Positions 1 to 12,680 are shown, counted from the stretch's first letter. The stretch is DNA of 64,000 nucleotides from Lithospermum erythrorhizon (GCA_019722365.1 JADFUC010002431.1:1134859-1198858), one strand, 5' to 3'. Numbers and translations are program-made. The notes: generated from the letters alone by a model not told the origin.

Positions 1-1070
1 CAAACAATACACTCACAAACCCATTTCCAACCCCAAATTCCCCAAATCGGAGAACTCACTCCAACCACCTCACCTCCGATTTCCGCCTCAAAAACCATCG
101 AGAATTTCTTCTTCTTAATTTGTTGAAAGGCTTATAATGTCCTCTATAATCCCCCCCCCCAATTTATCCCTTAAATCGACAAGGAAAACCCTAAGCCATG
201 CTTCTAAGCCTATTCGTGAGCACGAGCAATGAAGCTTCCAAAGACGATAATTACATGGCTCTCTATGTAGAGGAACGTGAATCTCTTGTTTAGTGTTAGG
301 TTCATTATAATGGATAAATTTGTCGGGTAACCCTACGCTGTCATAATGGCGAGGAAAGTGTTGGAAACTTTTGATTGTCGCGATGTCGACTCGCTTGAAT
401 TAGGTCTGATTGAAACATGGGCTTTCCGATCAGTTTAGGTACGGTGAATTTAAGGTCAGGTCTACCAAGATCCGTAAATCGAAGGTCAAGCAAATGGGAT
501 TAAAGGTCTAAGTAATGCCCATAATGTTACTAAGTTTTAAGTTCACACCGAGTATATAAGTTTGGATGTCTATTTTCTTGGGTCTAGTAATTCTCAATTA
601 ATAGATGAAGTTGATGATGGTAATCTTAATTTGAGTCTTAAAGATAGTCGAGTCTCGAATGAAGTGTTTAAGTCTAAATCTATCGAAGTCCGCTAAGTCA
701 GCGCCACACGCTTTAATTTAGGTGATGATAATGACAAGTTGTTCATGCGAACGGTAGAAAAATGAGACCGAGAATATGAATGAGGTAGAATGAGATGCTG
801 AAAATAAGAAGAAACGGAACGTAGGTAGAACGAGGTTAAAATGATGTAGAAAATAAGGTAGAAAATGAGGATTTCCTGGACGATTATGACAAACAAGCAG
901 ATAAAGGCTGACATAAAGGAAGAAAGTGGAAGCTTTAGAGTGACGTAGAAAGGAGATGATGACGACTTAAATCTCGTAAGATGTGTTATAAGGGAAGGAG
1001 ATAGACTCTGGATTTGATGACGAGAACTAGGCCGATCACAACCAACATTGTTCACGATTTTTAGAGAATA
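1..1070. other. Degenerate sequence upstream of the MULE transposase remnant
   Basis: No intact gene is visible. Around 590-900 the plus strand is rich in gat/gaa/aat codons, as in the acidic, Asp/Glu/Asn-rich spacer that many MULE transposases carry before the MuDR domain, but stops and frame changes interrupt it. A short C-run lies at about 152-161. I read the segment as the decayed 5' part of the MULE that follows. No terminal inverted repeat or target-site duplication could be recognised. Confidence 0.35.
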
Positions 1071-3250
1071 TTGAGGAGGAATTTATTCCTAACCACGATG
1101 GCCACGCCGAGGCGGTATGTTGATGCTCCCATTGACGACAAAGGACTCGATGACTCCAACCGGTGTCAGTCACAGCTAATAAGAAGAAGGTTCCTCAAAT
1201 GTCAATATTTGAGAAGAGCGTGCTCACGGTATAATCGAATGAAGGCCAAACATCTAAAATAAGAAGAAAAGGCATGAGGTCCATATGCCAGACATGGACT
1301 TGAATTCAAAACAGTAGGAGGTCGAAAGTGGTCGGGTTCAAACATAATGGCTCACGGGTGAGTAAAGATGAAAAGGATGACAACTCTGATCTTAATAGCG
1401 CGACTCAAGATCCGATAAAATGTATTTACACCGCGGATATTAATAAGCTGAGAATGACTTGTAGAAGGAAGAAGAGGTATGTCCACTTCAATGAGAGAAA
1501 TATGAAGAATCCTAAGTTATTCCCAGGTTTAGTGTTTTCCAGTTCTGAGCAGTTCAAAGAAGTGATGAAATGGTATGCTTTAATCAGGAGAAAGGATGTC
1601 TGGTTAACATGTAATGAGAGTAAAAGGTTAGGAGCTAGATGTAAGTTTCCATGTGAGTGGAGTGTTTGGCTTCTCTAGTGATGTTATTAAATGATACTGA
1701 CTTAGTGATAAAGACCATCTCTAGGAAGCATGAAAATTGTCTGTCAAGTAAGAGGAGGAGTTTGATTAAAAGTACATGGTTGGCAAGAGTATCAAGTGTG
1801 ATTGGTTTAAGTTGTTGCCTCGACATATGTCTATTATTGTCTTTAAGACTATACTGACAAGAAATATGGGTTCTCTATAACTCCCAACCAAAGCAGAGAA
1901 ATGGCAGAAAAGGCATTGAAGTCTATAGAGGGTGATTATGAAGATCAATATGGCCAGGTGTGGGATTATGTTGATGAGTTGAAGAGAACACATCAAGGTT
2001 CTAACAGGTTTGTCGTAGTATGCATGGCAGAAAAGATGGAACGTAGGGTGTTTAAGAGAATTTATATGTGCTCAAGCCTTTTGATCGATGGCTTTAAAGG
2101 TGGTGTAGGAAGTTGATAAGCAACAATACTTACATTAGTTGTTTTGATCCAAACAATGACGGTAGTCTTTATGCTGGGAAATAGTCGGTGAAAGAAAATA
2201 TGATGTATGGAAACGGGTTTATTCTAAGCTTCTGTCAAGATTTGAAACATAGTTGATCAGAAGACTATGTGATAATGAGTGATAGACAAAAGGTATGTAA
2301 ACTGCCAACTTTTTTTGTTTGTTTATGTTATATTAACTACTCATACTAATACTAATACACAATGTAACTAATGCTTTTCCAGGACTGGGGAGAGTATCAT
2401 TATACGAGATTCGCTAAACGTTGAACACAAAAATTGTGTTCAACATATATACATAAATTTCAAGAGGTATCATGGCAGCCACTTAAGAGACAGAAAGTAT
2501 GGGCTTCAGCATCAACTAAAGCAAAGATATCACACCGCTTACGCCGCCTCGCTGACGCCGACGTCAAGACACGCTGACGGAAAATAATGTCAGTAAGCCC
2601 CGAACACGCGTAAGGCATTTTAGTTTAAATATACAACGTATTAATGCCAGTAATAACTTCGAGCGAATCCTTCAATTCTTCATACTATCTCGCTGTAGAT
2701 AAGCCACCATTACTATACTGGTATAATTAGAGACATGACGGAGAGGATAAAGGATAGAAAGTTGTCTATATGCACTAAACCAGGACCTCTATGTCCTAGA
2801 ATTAACAACATGATAGAGAAGGTCATAAATCAGGCTGATAATTTGGATTATGTTTGAAATGGTGCTAATGACTTTGAGGTATACTGTGGTAATGGAGAAC
2901 AGTTTAAGGTTGATATGAGGAGGAAGGAGTGTAATTGTAGGTTGTGACACTTAACAGGCATCCCATGTAGACATGCCATTCCTGCAGTTTACAAATGGAG
3001 GTCAATCCTCTCTATGATGTTGTTTCTTACTATTACAAAGTTAGCACCTTTGGATGGATTTATGAGCATGTGCTTCAACCTATGAATGGCCCTTTTGAAT
3101 GGCCAAAGACAAACAAAATAACATTGCTACCTCCTAAGTTTGTTAGACAAGCAGGCAGACCTAAAAAGGTGAGAAGAAGAGATATAAATGAGGTAAAAAA
3201 GTCCAATGGAAAGGATGTTCTGGCTTAGATTGACTCACACACTGCAAATG
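1071..3250 (+). pseudogene. MULE (MURA/MuDR-type) transposase pseudogene
   Basis: This is a broken Mutator-like transposase, which would move DNA by cut-and-paste in the nucleus. The family's blocks appear in the right order but in different frames. A MuDR N-terminal domain lies at about 1440-1670 (FPGLVFSSSEQFKEVMKWYA, then a basic K/R stretch and CKFPCEW). The block before the catalytic domain lies at 1901-2100 (ALKSIEGDYEDQYGQVWDYV, then FKRIYMC). A catalytic-region scrap follows at 2140-2290 (DPNNDGS, MSDRQK), then 'VEHKNCVQHIYINFKRYHGS' near 2420-2475. A SWIM zinc finger lies near 2930-2990 (CNCRL, stop, HLTGIPCRHAI). The C-terminal block lies at 2995-3228 (YYKVSTFGWIYEHVLQPMNG, GRPKKVRRRDINE). 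A typical intron signature (gtatgt ... tttccag) spans about 2293-2383. Several in-frame stops and a GC-rich insertion at about 2520-2620 show that it is dead. Family assignment is firm; the exact ends are not. Confidence 0.87.
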
Positions 3251-4230
3251 CCGTGGCATCAAGGTCATAACATCAGATATGTGCCATGTTAAGGTCATAA
3301 GTGCTTACATAGGCCCCAAGTAGTGAGGACTCGCGCAGCTAAGAAACCAACTACTCATGTCCATCACAAAATTTCCAAGTACATTCCATCGAGAGAGGAG
3401 GTCATTGATCCGGAACAACTAGCTCATGAAAAATATGTAAGCTTCTTTCTATCTTGTTTTGTTTGATTTCATTTTCATTTACTTTACTATAAAATCTCTA
3501 TTAGATTTTATCATGTTTTTTTTGTTTATTGCAGTTGCACAATCTCTATGACTGGATGAATGATATAAGGAACATTGTACTCAATCGGCCGGTCATACTA
3601 ATAAAACCCACGTAATCACCAAAGCACACTCTCAACAAGCACCAGAAGCAAGTCCAGAGAGGCCAACAATCGCATCTTAGCCGCCAAGAAAGCCCAAGCG
3701 AAAGCGTATTTAAGCCACCTAATATTACTACATAAGGAGTTCCACCCAACCAGTTGCTAACACATATGAGGTCCTTAAAAAGATGATTTAAGAAAAATAA
3801 AGGAAATTGCTTATTCCAAGGATGAATCATGTTTGTTGCTTTGTGTAATAGACTAGACTATTTAGTACTCTTTTAACGAATGCGGAGTGCCTTCTTTGCT
3901 AAGGTTTTTAAGACTTACGTTGGTTGGTTTTACTTGTGTCATGATATTTACGTTGAACAAGTTATGTTTGGTTTGTATGAACATGAACAAATTGCAGGTT
4001 ATGCACTAGTATTGAACTTGCTAGAGTTAAAACTGCCTTTCTTTATTATTTGTAGTATAGATTAACCAGCTTAATCAAGCTAACGAACTAAAATTAATGA
4101 AGATAACGCACTAGTATACGTTGAAATCAAATTTGCACTGATTCCATTTATTAAGCGCCTGCTAAGACAATCATAGATTAATTCATTTACCCGCTAAGTT
4201 GTACTGTGATTACGTAACTTAGTGTTCAAA
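3251..4230 (+). other. Tail of the MULE remnant and unassigned AT-rich DNA
   Basis: Just after the transposase C-terminus, short pieces resembling the terminal zinc-knuckle region (HQGHNIRYV) can be read near 3250-3285. A spliceable-looking boundary (ttattgcag) lies at about 3527-3535, followed by a short readable tail to about 3560. Beyond 3600 I recognise no gene. Confidence 0.3.
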
Positions 4231-4239
4231 TTTAGTAAT

Positions 4240-5010
4240 TGTATATAACTAGTGTGGTTTCCTCATGATAATTTAAGGGCATGAAATGCATTGCTAGATC
4301 TTTTACTTTATTAATCGTTATAATAAAAATAATGGTCAATTATTATTATTATACAACTGCTATTATCTGAGTCAAGAAGTTCACACACATATAGTGACGT
4401 TGAGTCAAATTTCATGTATGAAATTAAAGAGAATCAGAGTACCGAGAAATGTATTTCTCACCATGCGGTTCTACATTTTATATGTAATATCGACAACAAA
4501 TGTAATCAATTAAATAGTTATTTAATTGGTTCGAGTAATTTTAGTCTTTATCAACTTAAAAGATTATTGATATTGACTCATTACTATTTAATTAAGCTAA
4601 TTAAATAGTTCAATTTCATTAGCAACTCATTAGTGTCTTAACGAACTAATAGAAATAATCTGTCAAGCTTAATACTTAACGTGTTGCTTATCGGGCTTGT
4701 TTTCAACTAGCCCTATATAAGCAAACTTTAGGGTTTTCATGACATAAGTTTTGTAAATCTTTTCATCAAAAACCTAAAGTAGCCCCCTGGCCGAAATTCT
4801 CCAAGAATTTTTCTTGGGTTTTTGGTTTTGTTCATCCTGTTTCACAAGATAAATCGGTTCTGATTCAACCTCCTCGGTGTGGACCAACTCGTAGATATCA
4901 TATACCCATTGATATTACAATAAGGAGTTGAGTGGAAGTCAAATTCATCGCTAGAATTTGTCATGAACTTCTTCAGTGGAATTCTACTTCCGTCAAGAAT
5001 GTAAGATTGC
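4240..5010 (+). mobile_element. Candidate solo LTR of a Ty1/copia-type retrotransposon
   Basis: The segment has the texture of a plant copia LTR. There is a long AT-rich 5' part, then a promoter-like 'cctatataagcaaactttag' at about 4711-4730. A C/T-rich transcribed leader follows, with 'aaccctaa'-like and 'cccctggccgaaattct' stretches. It then ends in a downstream region with short polyadenylation-like motifs. No protein-coding retroelement sequence adjoins it, so it would be a solo LTR. I could not fix TG...CA ends or a 5-bp target duplication. It could instead be an unrelated promoter remnant. Confidence 0.35.
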
Positions 5011-5385
5011 TTATTCATATATCAGAATATATTTTATTTTAATAACGTAGTGATGCACTTTAAAGATCCCTTTAATTATGGATTTGTATTTATACTCATA
5101 TATCCATAAGAGATTTTCCATCAAGATACACATCGCAATACTTAATCAAGTTAATGAATCCATTTAATCAAGCTTGCAAATATGAACCATGAATCAAATG
5201 AACCATGAATCACTTTGGCAACTTATAGAATCAAAATGAAGCATTGCAAAAGCGAAACATGAATCAATTTGCATTGAATCAATTTGCTAGATAATGAAGC
5301 ATTGCAAATCGAACACTACTCCAATTGAACAACATTAGAGTCTACCTTTACTACAGATTTCAAACTACAAGAGTTCCCATTGTAA

Positions 5386-5592
5386 TCATACTACAACATT
5401 GATAGATAAACTACAACAAAGATAAACTACAACATTGCTAGAGTTCCAATTACAAACATAATAGAACACTACTACAATTGAACAACTAACAACCTCAAAC
5501 AATTCAAACATCAGCCAACTCCAATGCCTTTGTTTCATTTCCTCCATCAAACAACCAGTGGAAAAGAAGGACAAGCACAATAGCTCCAACAA
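5386..5592 (-). pseudogene. Possible out-of-frame C-terminal tail of the GRF-type zinc-finger gene
   Basis: Just downstream of the stop of the GRF-finger frame lies a 68-codon minus-strand open frame. It contains Leu/Phe/Val-rich stretches (LELLCLSFFSTGCL and VVSCSIVVVFYYVCNW). Many small plant GRF-finger proteins end in a coiled coil followed by a hydrophobic C-terminal segment. This may therefore be the lost tail, separated by a stop and frame change. It could also be chance. Confidence 0.25.
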
Positions 5593-5610
5593 TGCCTTTG
5601 AGTAAATTTG

Positions 5611-5998
5611 TCAAACATCATCGCACAATTCTCTCAAGCAGCCCAAGTCCTTCGAAATGTGTTCATTTTCCAACTCCAACTGTGCAATTTGGTCATTCTT
5701 CTCCTTCAACACCAACTCAAGTGCTTCAAACCGTCCAAGAGAATGAAAATATCCAATTCTATCTACCCACTCCATCCAGCCATGGCCTCCTACAACCTAT
5801 AAACGAACATAAATTGACAAAAGTCAGCTATTATTCTTAAGTAAGCACACAAATAATAAGATAATATACCCGAGGAGTTCTATTGCTTAAGAACATTCTT
5901 CCCGAATTTTCTTTTGTTGTTGATACGAGTTTGATACACAATTTGCCACAATACTTGCAATAGACGGCCCTTTCTTCATTGTTTGTAACAACCGACAT
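5611..5998 (-). CDS. GRF-type zinc-finger protein, small, degenerate finger (possible pseudogene)
   Basis: Two exons can be joined on the minus strand, 5998-5870 and 5796-5611, with a 73-bp GT-AG intron, giving 104 residues. I chose the ATG at 5998 because an 'aaaccctaatc' leader-like sequence precedes it and the finger starts just after it. Residues 13-34 match the start of a GRF zinc finger (YCKYCGK, then VSTTKENSGRMF). The family form is C-x-C-G ... T..NPGRrFy.C. Here the residue expected to be the third Cys, after GRxF, is Ser, and the following 'C..F.W' block reads HGWMEW. Residues 60-95 form a Leu/Glu-rich coiled coil (FEALELVLKEKND). GRF fingers bind nucleic acid. This one probably cannot bind zinc normally, so a decayed member of the large plant GRF family is likely. 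Confidence 0.5.
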
Positions 5999-6159
5999 CA
6001 AATCGAACTTCAAACCGTAGAAATTGAATTGGGGGAGATTGATTAGGGTTTTTAATTTAAATGAATTGGGGAATATTAAATTAGGATTGAATTCAATTGT
6101 GGTTTTTAGATGTTTGTAAATTAGGAGAAAGGGTTTCATTTTTTCAGACATTATAATTT

Positions 6160-8260
6160 GACCCCCGCATGGGGGCTTTTTTTAAATTTTTTTTCTTTGC
6201 CCCCAAATATCAACATAACGGCCAACTAACGTCAATTCAAGGAATGGATTGATTGACTAAAATTTGACATGTGAATTATAACTAAGTAGTAATGCTATTA
6301 CAATAAAGATACCCACAAAAATAACTCGATTGGCAATCGACCTTTTGCCCATGTATATATACTCCGTATTGAGTCATTGAAGTGTAACACATATTATTGT
6401 TGATATTTTTGATTTGGACAAGCAAGATATGATGAACAAAATGCCATCCTGTCTGTCCTCAATTAGTCAATTGCATCCTTGTTTTGTTCAGTTGGAAAAT
6501 TGGAAATGAAGAAAGTTCAAATTAATATAAACTAATAATTTGAAGTGTGGATTATTCCAAATTTTTAGTCTTTATTTTCTTTAAATAAAAGTAGCAAATT
6601 CACATACACAAAAAAGATCATATTTGCTTTGTACATAACCAGTTAACCACCTCATATGTGTGATCTAATTGTCATCAAATAAACTCTTATAACTCTAGGT
6701 GTTAATAAAGACTATTTTAGACATCCAACACAAAAATAGTTATGAAAAAACAGTGCACAAAAAGGGGATGTGTAGTAACATTGTAGCAACCATTTTTGCC
6801 GTTTAATTCAAAAAATCATACATGCAATAAATAAACAGATCGAAAGATAATTTTTCCATACATATTTTTAGCACTTATGTTCGGTTCTGGTCACCTAAGA
6901 TTCCATTAGTTCATCACTCTGTCACAAAAAATTGCCACCCTAGATTTCGTTTATTATTGTTTATTCAACTATAATGAAAAAATACTCCGTATAATTGTGA
7001 CTTTAAAATGTTGAAGAAGAACAAAAGGAGCTCATTTACGTGCACATTGCACTTTGTCCACTCATACTCATATAAAGTGCTTTAGAGTACTTTCTTGATC
7101 CCCATTTCTTATCTCTATTCGTTATATCGTAATGGTTAATGGATGGTGTTACATGAATTACTTAATTCTACTTGTCTAATTATCTTATAAATCTTGATTT
7201 TTAGTATATCAACACACACATATACAAGCGTTTTTTGAAATAAAGTTTCAAGGTTTAGGGGTCGTTTATCATTTTTAGTTTTTATGATTATTTTGAGAAG
7301 CATTTAAAGGTTTAGGGGCCGTTTATCATTTTTAATTTTTATGATTAATTTGAGAAGCAATATTATACATTAACCAGATTCGAGAATGTTACTTTTCTAA
7401 GATTAATTAACACATATAAAAGATAGTTTTAAATGAGAAAAGACTCATCATATCCAAATCAATAATTTATTTTTCTCAAACCATTAGTTTTTTTTAATTA
7501 AACTCGCTAGGGATATTTTATTAAGAGCACTTTGAAAATACATAATTATTTTTGGAAAGAATAAAATAAAAAATTGAAGAGAATATAAATAAATTGAATC
7601 AAAAAAATGAGATAGGAGGTCTCAAACCATTAGTTTATTGCTCTTCATGATCATTGATGATTAATTTAAGCCCCATAAGACAAATAGTGCCAGTGTGAAA
7701 GAGTTGTGTGCCAGAACAAGCAAACCTAACTTATTAGCTATCATTTTCACCTTCCCCATCCTCACAACATTGTTATTAATGATCCTGTAATACTGTTATT
7801 CACAATTAACAACTCTTTATTACTCATTTTTTCCAGCTAAAAAGATTTTGACTCAACCAACATGGAACCATATGTAAATGGGGATGGTTATTGACAATCA
7901 ATATATATTAACACCAAGGAGCCATCAATATAATAATGTAATTTATTACGACTTAAAAGTAAAGTGAAAATCGATGATTTAATAGCTTGATGGTATTTGA
8001 CCAAACTTTCATTAGGAAGTCTTGATTCAACTCTTGTATTCGTGATTTGTAATGCTTATTCCTATTATGTATTCATACTGAGTAATACTCATTACTAATT
8101 TTTTTTTAAAAAAAAGAAGTAAAGTGAAATAATTATGAGATGAATAGTAAAAATTAGTCCCCATATTTCTTCAAAGACACCGTCTTCTTTCATTCCTTAC
8201 ATCTCAAAGCACAAGTTCTACTTTGTGTACAACTTTCTTTTTCAAATATAGTGTCCCTCC
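6160..8260. other. AT-rich intergenic region upstream of the bHLH gene
   Basis: I see no gene. The stretch is AT-rich and holds one two-copy tandem repeat (7251-7364, listed separately). Short homopolymer runs and 'tactccgt' scraps of MITE ends occur at about 6360 and 6983. The last part, 8150-8370, would be the promoter and 5' UTR of the bHLH gene. Confidence 0.5.
7251..7364. repeat. Two-copy tandem repeat, about 57 bp
   Basis: Two adjacent, slightly diverged units both start with 'aggtttagggg' (7251 and 7308). Both continue with '[t/c]cgtttatcatttttag/a' and end near 'ttgagaagca'. The period is 57 bp. Confidence 0.8.
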
Positions 8261-8271
8261 AAATATATACT
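8261..8271 (+). promoter_or_regulatory. Candidate TATA box of the bHLH gene
   Basis: 'aaatatatact' lies about 105 bp before the chosen ATG (8375). This is a reasonable place for a TATA element with a 5' UTR of some 70-80 bp. The call rests on position and composition only. Confidence 0.35.
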
Positions 8272-8374
8272 ATTCCTAGATTACCTTAAAACTTATTGGA
8301 CTATCACCAAAGGCTCTTGAGATTGATATCTCTAGTTATCTCAAAGTTGATTCACAATAGTGCAATTCTACAAC

Positions 8375-10424
8375 ATGGAGAGGGAGAATATGTTCATGAA
8401 TGAAAGTAACAATTCTCTTTTCCCTTTCCCAATGCAAAATGAGCAACATGGTACTTCAGAACAACTTCAGAATTACTTCTTTAATCCCAATTGGGACAAT
8501 TCAATGGATCAAAATGACACATTTGAGTCTGCTTTAAGCTCAATGGTCTCATCTCCAGTTACCTCTAATGCTCCTGCTGCTTCTTGTGAGAACATTGTGC
8601 TTAGAGAACTGATTGGTAGATTAGGTAGTATATGCCATTCTGCTCAAGTTTCACCACATTCTTATATGCATGGGAATAATAGTACTACAAATTCTTGTTA
8701 TAGTACCCCTATGAATTCTCCTCCTAAGCTTAATTTAACAATGATGGATCATCAGATGAGGGCCAATTTAGGAGATTTACTATTCCCTGGAAGTTTAGCT
8801 CCAATTGTTCCAGAGCCTGGATTTGCAGAAAGGGCTGCAAGATATTCTTGCTTTGGTAACAATGGCCGAAATGGTGAGTCGCCGGTCGAAGTTTCAGGTT
8901 ATCAGAGGATGGTTGTTGAAGAATATAAGAATGTTTCATTATCACTTCAAGAGGATAAATCTTCATTGTCTGATCACAATGATGGCAATTCAAGAAAGAG
9001 GAAATCAGTTTCCAAGGGAAAAGGAAAAGATGTACATTCATCAATCTCTATTAAGGAAGATAATGTATTGTATATAGCCTTTTGAGAATTGTTTTGCTTC
9101 GATTACGTTGATGTTATGTGTTTTTCTTGGTTAATTGATGGAAGGGGCAATAATGCAGGATGCAGCAGAGAAGAATGAATTGAGTGCAAAAAGAAGCAAG
9201 ACAGAAGACAATGAAAAAGGAAAAGATGGTACAGAAAATGGAAATAAGAAAGAAAACAAGGATGATCAAAAGGATTATATTCATGTTAGGGCTAGAAGGG
9301 GGCAGGCTACAGATGCTCATAGTCTTGCAGAAAGGGTATGGAGTTTCTTACTCTGACACTTCATTTTTTCATCAGAATTTATCTTTTGAAATCCACACAT
9401 TATTTGGACAGGTGAGGAGGGAGAAAATAAGCCAAAAAATGAAATTTTTACAAGATCTAGTCCCAGGCTGCAACAAGGTGTGTACTTGTTATTATTATGA
9501 AATTAATTATACCATTTAGATTGGAAAATTGGGAATTTGAAATATTTTTATGATGTTCTTGATAGGTAACTGGGAAAGCAGTGATGCTTGATGAGATCAT
9601 AAACTACGTGCAATCGCTGCAAGGACAAGTTGAGGTAAAATTCATATTTAAAATCTTGTAAGCTTTTCATCAGAGAAGATAATTCAGATTGTGCTATGCA
9701 GTTTCTTTCAATGAAGTTAGCTACCATAAATCCAGGAATGGAGGTCAACATAGAGGCTCTTCTGTCTTCGAAGGATGTAAGTCAAATTTCCATGATTCAA
9801 TTTGTCATAATTTGCAAGCAAAAGTCAATTTTCCATTATACTTTTTGATCTGGGATCTAAGCATAATTTTGTTCGTTTCTTTTAGATGTTGCATTCTCGC
9901 GCATCATTGCCTAATGGTCCCTTTCCATCACATAACTCGGCGTCCGCTTATCCTTTCCAATCTCAGCAAGTACCAAGTCTGCATGCTGCCATTCCTAATG
10001 TATCAGAAATGCCCTTGTTACCGAGCCTCATCGACTCTGCCATGGGTCGAAGCCGGAGTATGCAAGAGCCTCTAGGGAACTATAGCGAAGTTACAACTCA
10101 GGTAATTATGCAAATGCTATCAAATTTAAGTACTTGAAGTGAATTTTTCTGGTTCTTACTATTGTTACTGAATGCATTTTTCAGGCTTCCTCGGTCTGGG
10201 AAGACGATCTTCAGAGCGTCGTTTTTGGCCAAAATCAGACACATAATTTTTATGGTAAGTACAATGTCTGATCAAGAATTTTGAAAAAAATAATCATTAT
10301 TTCCGACCCCACTTAGTGGGATAAAGCTTGGTTTCATTTAGTTTTTGTGAAACAGTTATTTACTCCTAATTTTTCTAATGTAGGTCTAATTGCCACAGGA
10401 CCTCAAATGAAAGTTGAAAAGTGA
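8375..10424 (+). CDS. bHLH62: bHLH transcription factor, subfamily XII (bHLH62/bHLH78-like)
   Basis: Eight coding exons: 8375-9064, 9159-9335, 9412-9477, 9566-9634, 9702-9776, 9886-10101, 10185-10254 and 10384-10424. All introns are GT-AG, and the spliced frame gives 467 residues, close to the family's usual size. The N-terminal half has the bHLH62-group blocks [42 protein letters not shown] and [14 protein letters not shown] basic run ([14 protein letters not shown]) follows. The bHLH domain lies at about 277-334 ([16 protein letters not shown] joined to [10 protein letters not shown]). E-box residues H284, E288 and R292 are present. Helix 2 is [20 protein letters not shown]. The C-terminus (WEDDLQSVV ... 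QMKVE) also fits. The 66-bp exon coding for the end of the basic region and helix 1 is typical of the group. It should act as a nuclear dimeric E-box-binding regulator of growth. Orthology to Arabidopsis bHLH62 is inferred, not tested. Confidence 0.93.
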
Positions 10425-12660
10425 CCAATATCTTTCAAGTCACAGCTGAAATTATTGGAGGCCCCAAGTGAAAGAGAGGCTTCTGTATATACAGAGACTT
10501 TGGATTATCAGAAAGAGAACATCTTCTTTTATTACAATTTCTTCTTTTGTATTTACTATTTGTTGGAAGCTAGTATTTTTTAGGAGGTTCTCATGAACCC
10601 CTTTATATAATTAAGAACTAATCCCAACTACAGGAATTCAAGCTCTGTCTCGGTATCAAATGTACCATTTTTTACTACTATGAACGTATGTTTGATAATT
10701 TGATGAGAATTTTTAGATGTTTCAATGATATAGCTTTAGCAATATTTTTCATGAGTTGATGTCACATTCACCAAACTATGAAAAGTCGGTGGAGTCTAAT
10801 TATTAATCAAATAACTATAATCCCCGAAATTTTAGGAGGATTTAATTTTCAATTGTAGTTGGTTGAATAGTTTAGCAGATTTAGGTATTGACATTAGCTG
10901 GAACCTAAGGTTTACTCATTTGGTGTACTTCGAATATGACAGCAAAAATCTGACATTTGTGATTTATATTCTTTTAAAATGTAAAGGGAAACATAGTGAG
11001 TAAAGGTGGACAACACAAAAATCTGCTTAGGCAAATTAAAGAATCAAGAATAATATAACATGCAAATCTTACGAACTTGAATACTACTAAGTAGATGTTG
11101 AATGTATGTGACCCTGTGAACAAAATATTAAATTTCTGAGGACGGTTGTGAGAATTCAAGGTTCTAATTACGATGGTTACTCATGCTCCACGATGCATGA
11201 ATGAGAATCTATTTCAAAAGGTTTATGAACGAAACCATGACTAAAATCGAAGAAGGTAAAAATTTGAAAGATAGATAAGACAGACGATAGATTGACGAAT
11301 AAACTTTATTTTGAGAGTAGCGGGAGTTTTGTGAACCGGACAACATACCATTTAAACGTCTAACAATGATGTTGATGCTACATTGTTCAAGAATTGGTTG
11401 TTTGCCATGGACCAGACTCTGCTTCATCATACGAGTCATACACTGGTTTTGAGAGTAATGGCACTCTTCAATCTTCATAACTAGTCACAAATCAATGGAT
11501 ACAGTTAATGAATAGTAGCTAATTGAAAGTATCCACTGCAAAGTTTTGGTAGGAAAGAGACATTTGAACCACACTTAATTTACTCAATACAGGAAAAACA
11601 ATAATAGCAGTCCAATCAAAGGAACAAATTTTCGTTTATGTGAATGAGCTTTTCTAAAGATGGAACAACAAGACTTTTAAAGACCAACAATTTTTTTTGG
11701 CAGAATTAAAAGTTAAAACCAATACTTCGTATTTACATGCCAGGGCCGAGGAGGACCACTCTAGGACCATTTGCTATAGAAAAGATCTTATGGTAAAATT
11801 CATCTATCACCTAATAAATAAAAAATATTGACATGGTCCAAGAATATCATTCTAAATCGACCTACCAAATCGTTATTGGTTTTGATCATTGCAGAGTTAT
11901 AAAGAATATAGGATTCAATGATTCTATAATGAAGTGGAGGGTCCCTGACCGAGAGGGAGAGAATAAGACTGATGCAAAATGCACCCCTGAAGAATTGAAC
12001 TAGATGATCATTATAATTCATTACAAAGTGCCCATTCTGATGAATCTTAGTACAATATGACACTCAGGCTTCACCTTATTAGTATGGAGTACATTTCAGC
12101 TATCAAACATAATTTTCTTAGCTTTAAAGTTGGTATCTGAAATGTTAACATAACCATTAAGCAACAATTCAACATAAAAGTAAATAAATGGAAACAAATA
12201 AAAGATAAATAGAAAAAACAAAAGATGGACATTGGGCTTGGTATTTGAGAAACCCAAAAGATGGACCAGATCCAATTCAAAACTAACACACTGTTTAGGA
12301 AAAGCCCTAGATTTAATGGATGGACCCCTAGCTTATATGTATTTTGGGAATCAGAAAGATAGGGTATCATTTTGAGCTGGATTGTTGATCTACTTTTGTT
12401 ATGCCCATGAACTACAACTCTGGAAAATGGTACACCACTTGGCAAACTACTCTGGAAAATGTGATTTAAAAGAAGAAGAAAAAAGTCCCTCATAAAGATG
12501 GACTAAACGATAATACTACAATAAAAACAAAATTTTAGAGATATACTCCGTATTTGGTTCCGAGTGTTTTTGCTTATTCCAATGTAGCTTAGACGCGGCA
12601 CCTCGCAATCGTTGCCATTTAGCAAACTACTCTGTGCCCCCATCCCTTTACGTGTCCTAA
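10425..12660. other. 3' UTR of the bHLH gene, then intergenic DNA without a recognisable gene
   Basis: The first 150-200 bp are probably 3' UTR. Beyond that, two minus-strand open stretches (11478-11209, 89 codons; 12493-12071, 140 codons) show no domain or motif I recognise. Their composition is that of AT-rich non-coding DNA. Nothing else is supportable. Confidence 0.5.
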
Positions 12661-12680
12661 TAATTCCTCCACTCTCCCTA

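Noticed and set aside
11209..12493. Two minus-strand open frames (89 and 140 codons) downstream of the bHLH gene
   Set aside because: Composition is that of AT-rich spacer. No domain, signal or splice pattern; the longer one is Leu/Phe/Ile-rich because of T-rich DNA.
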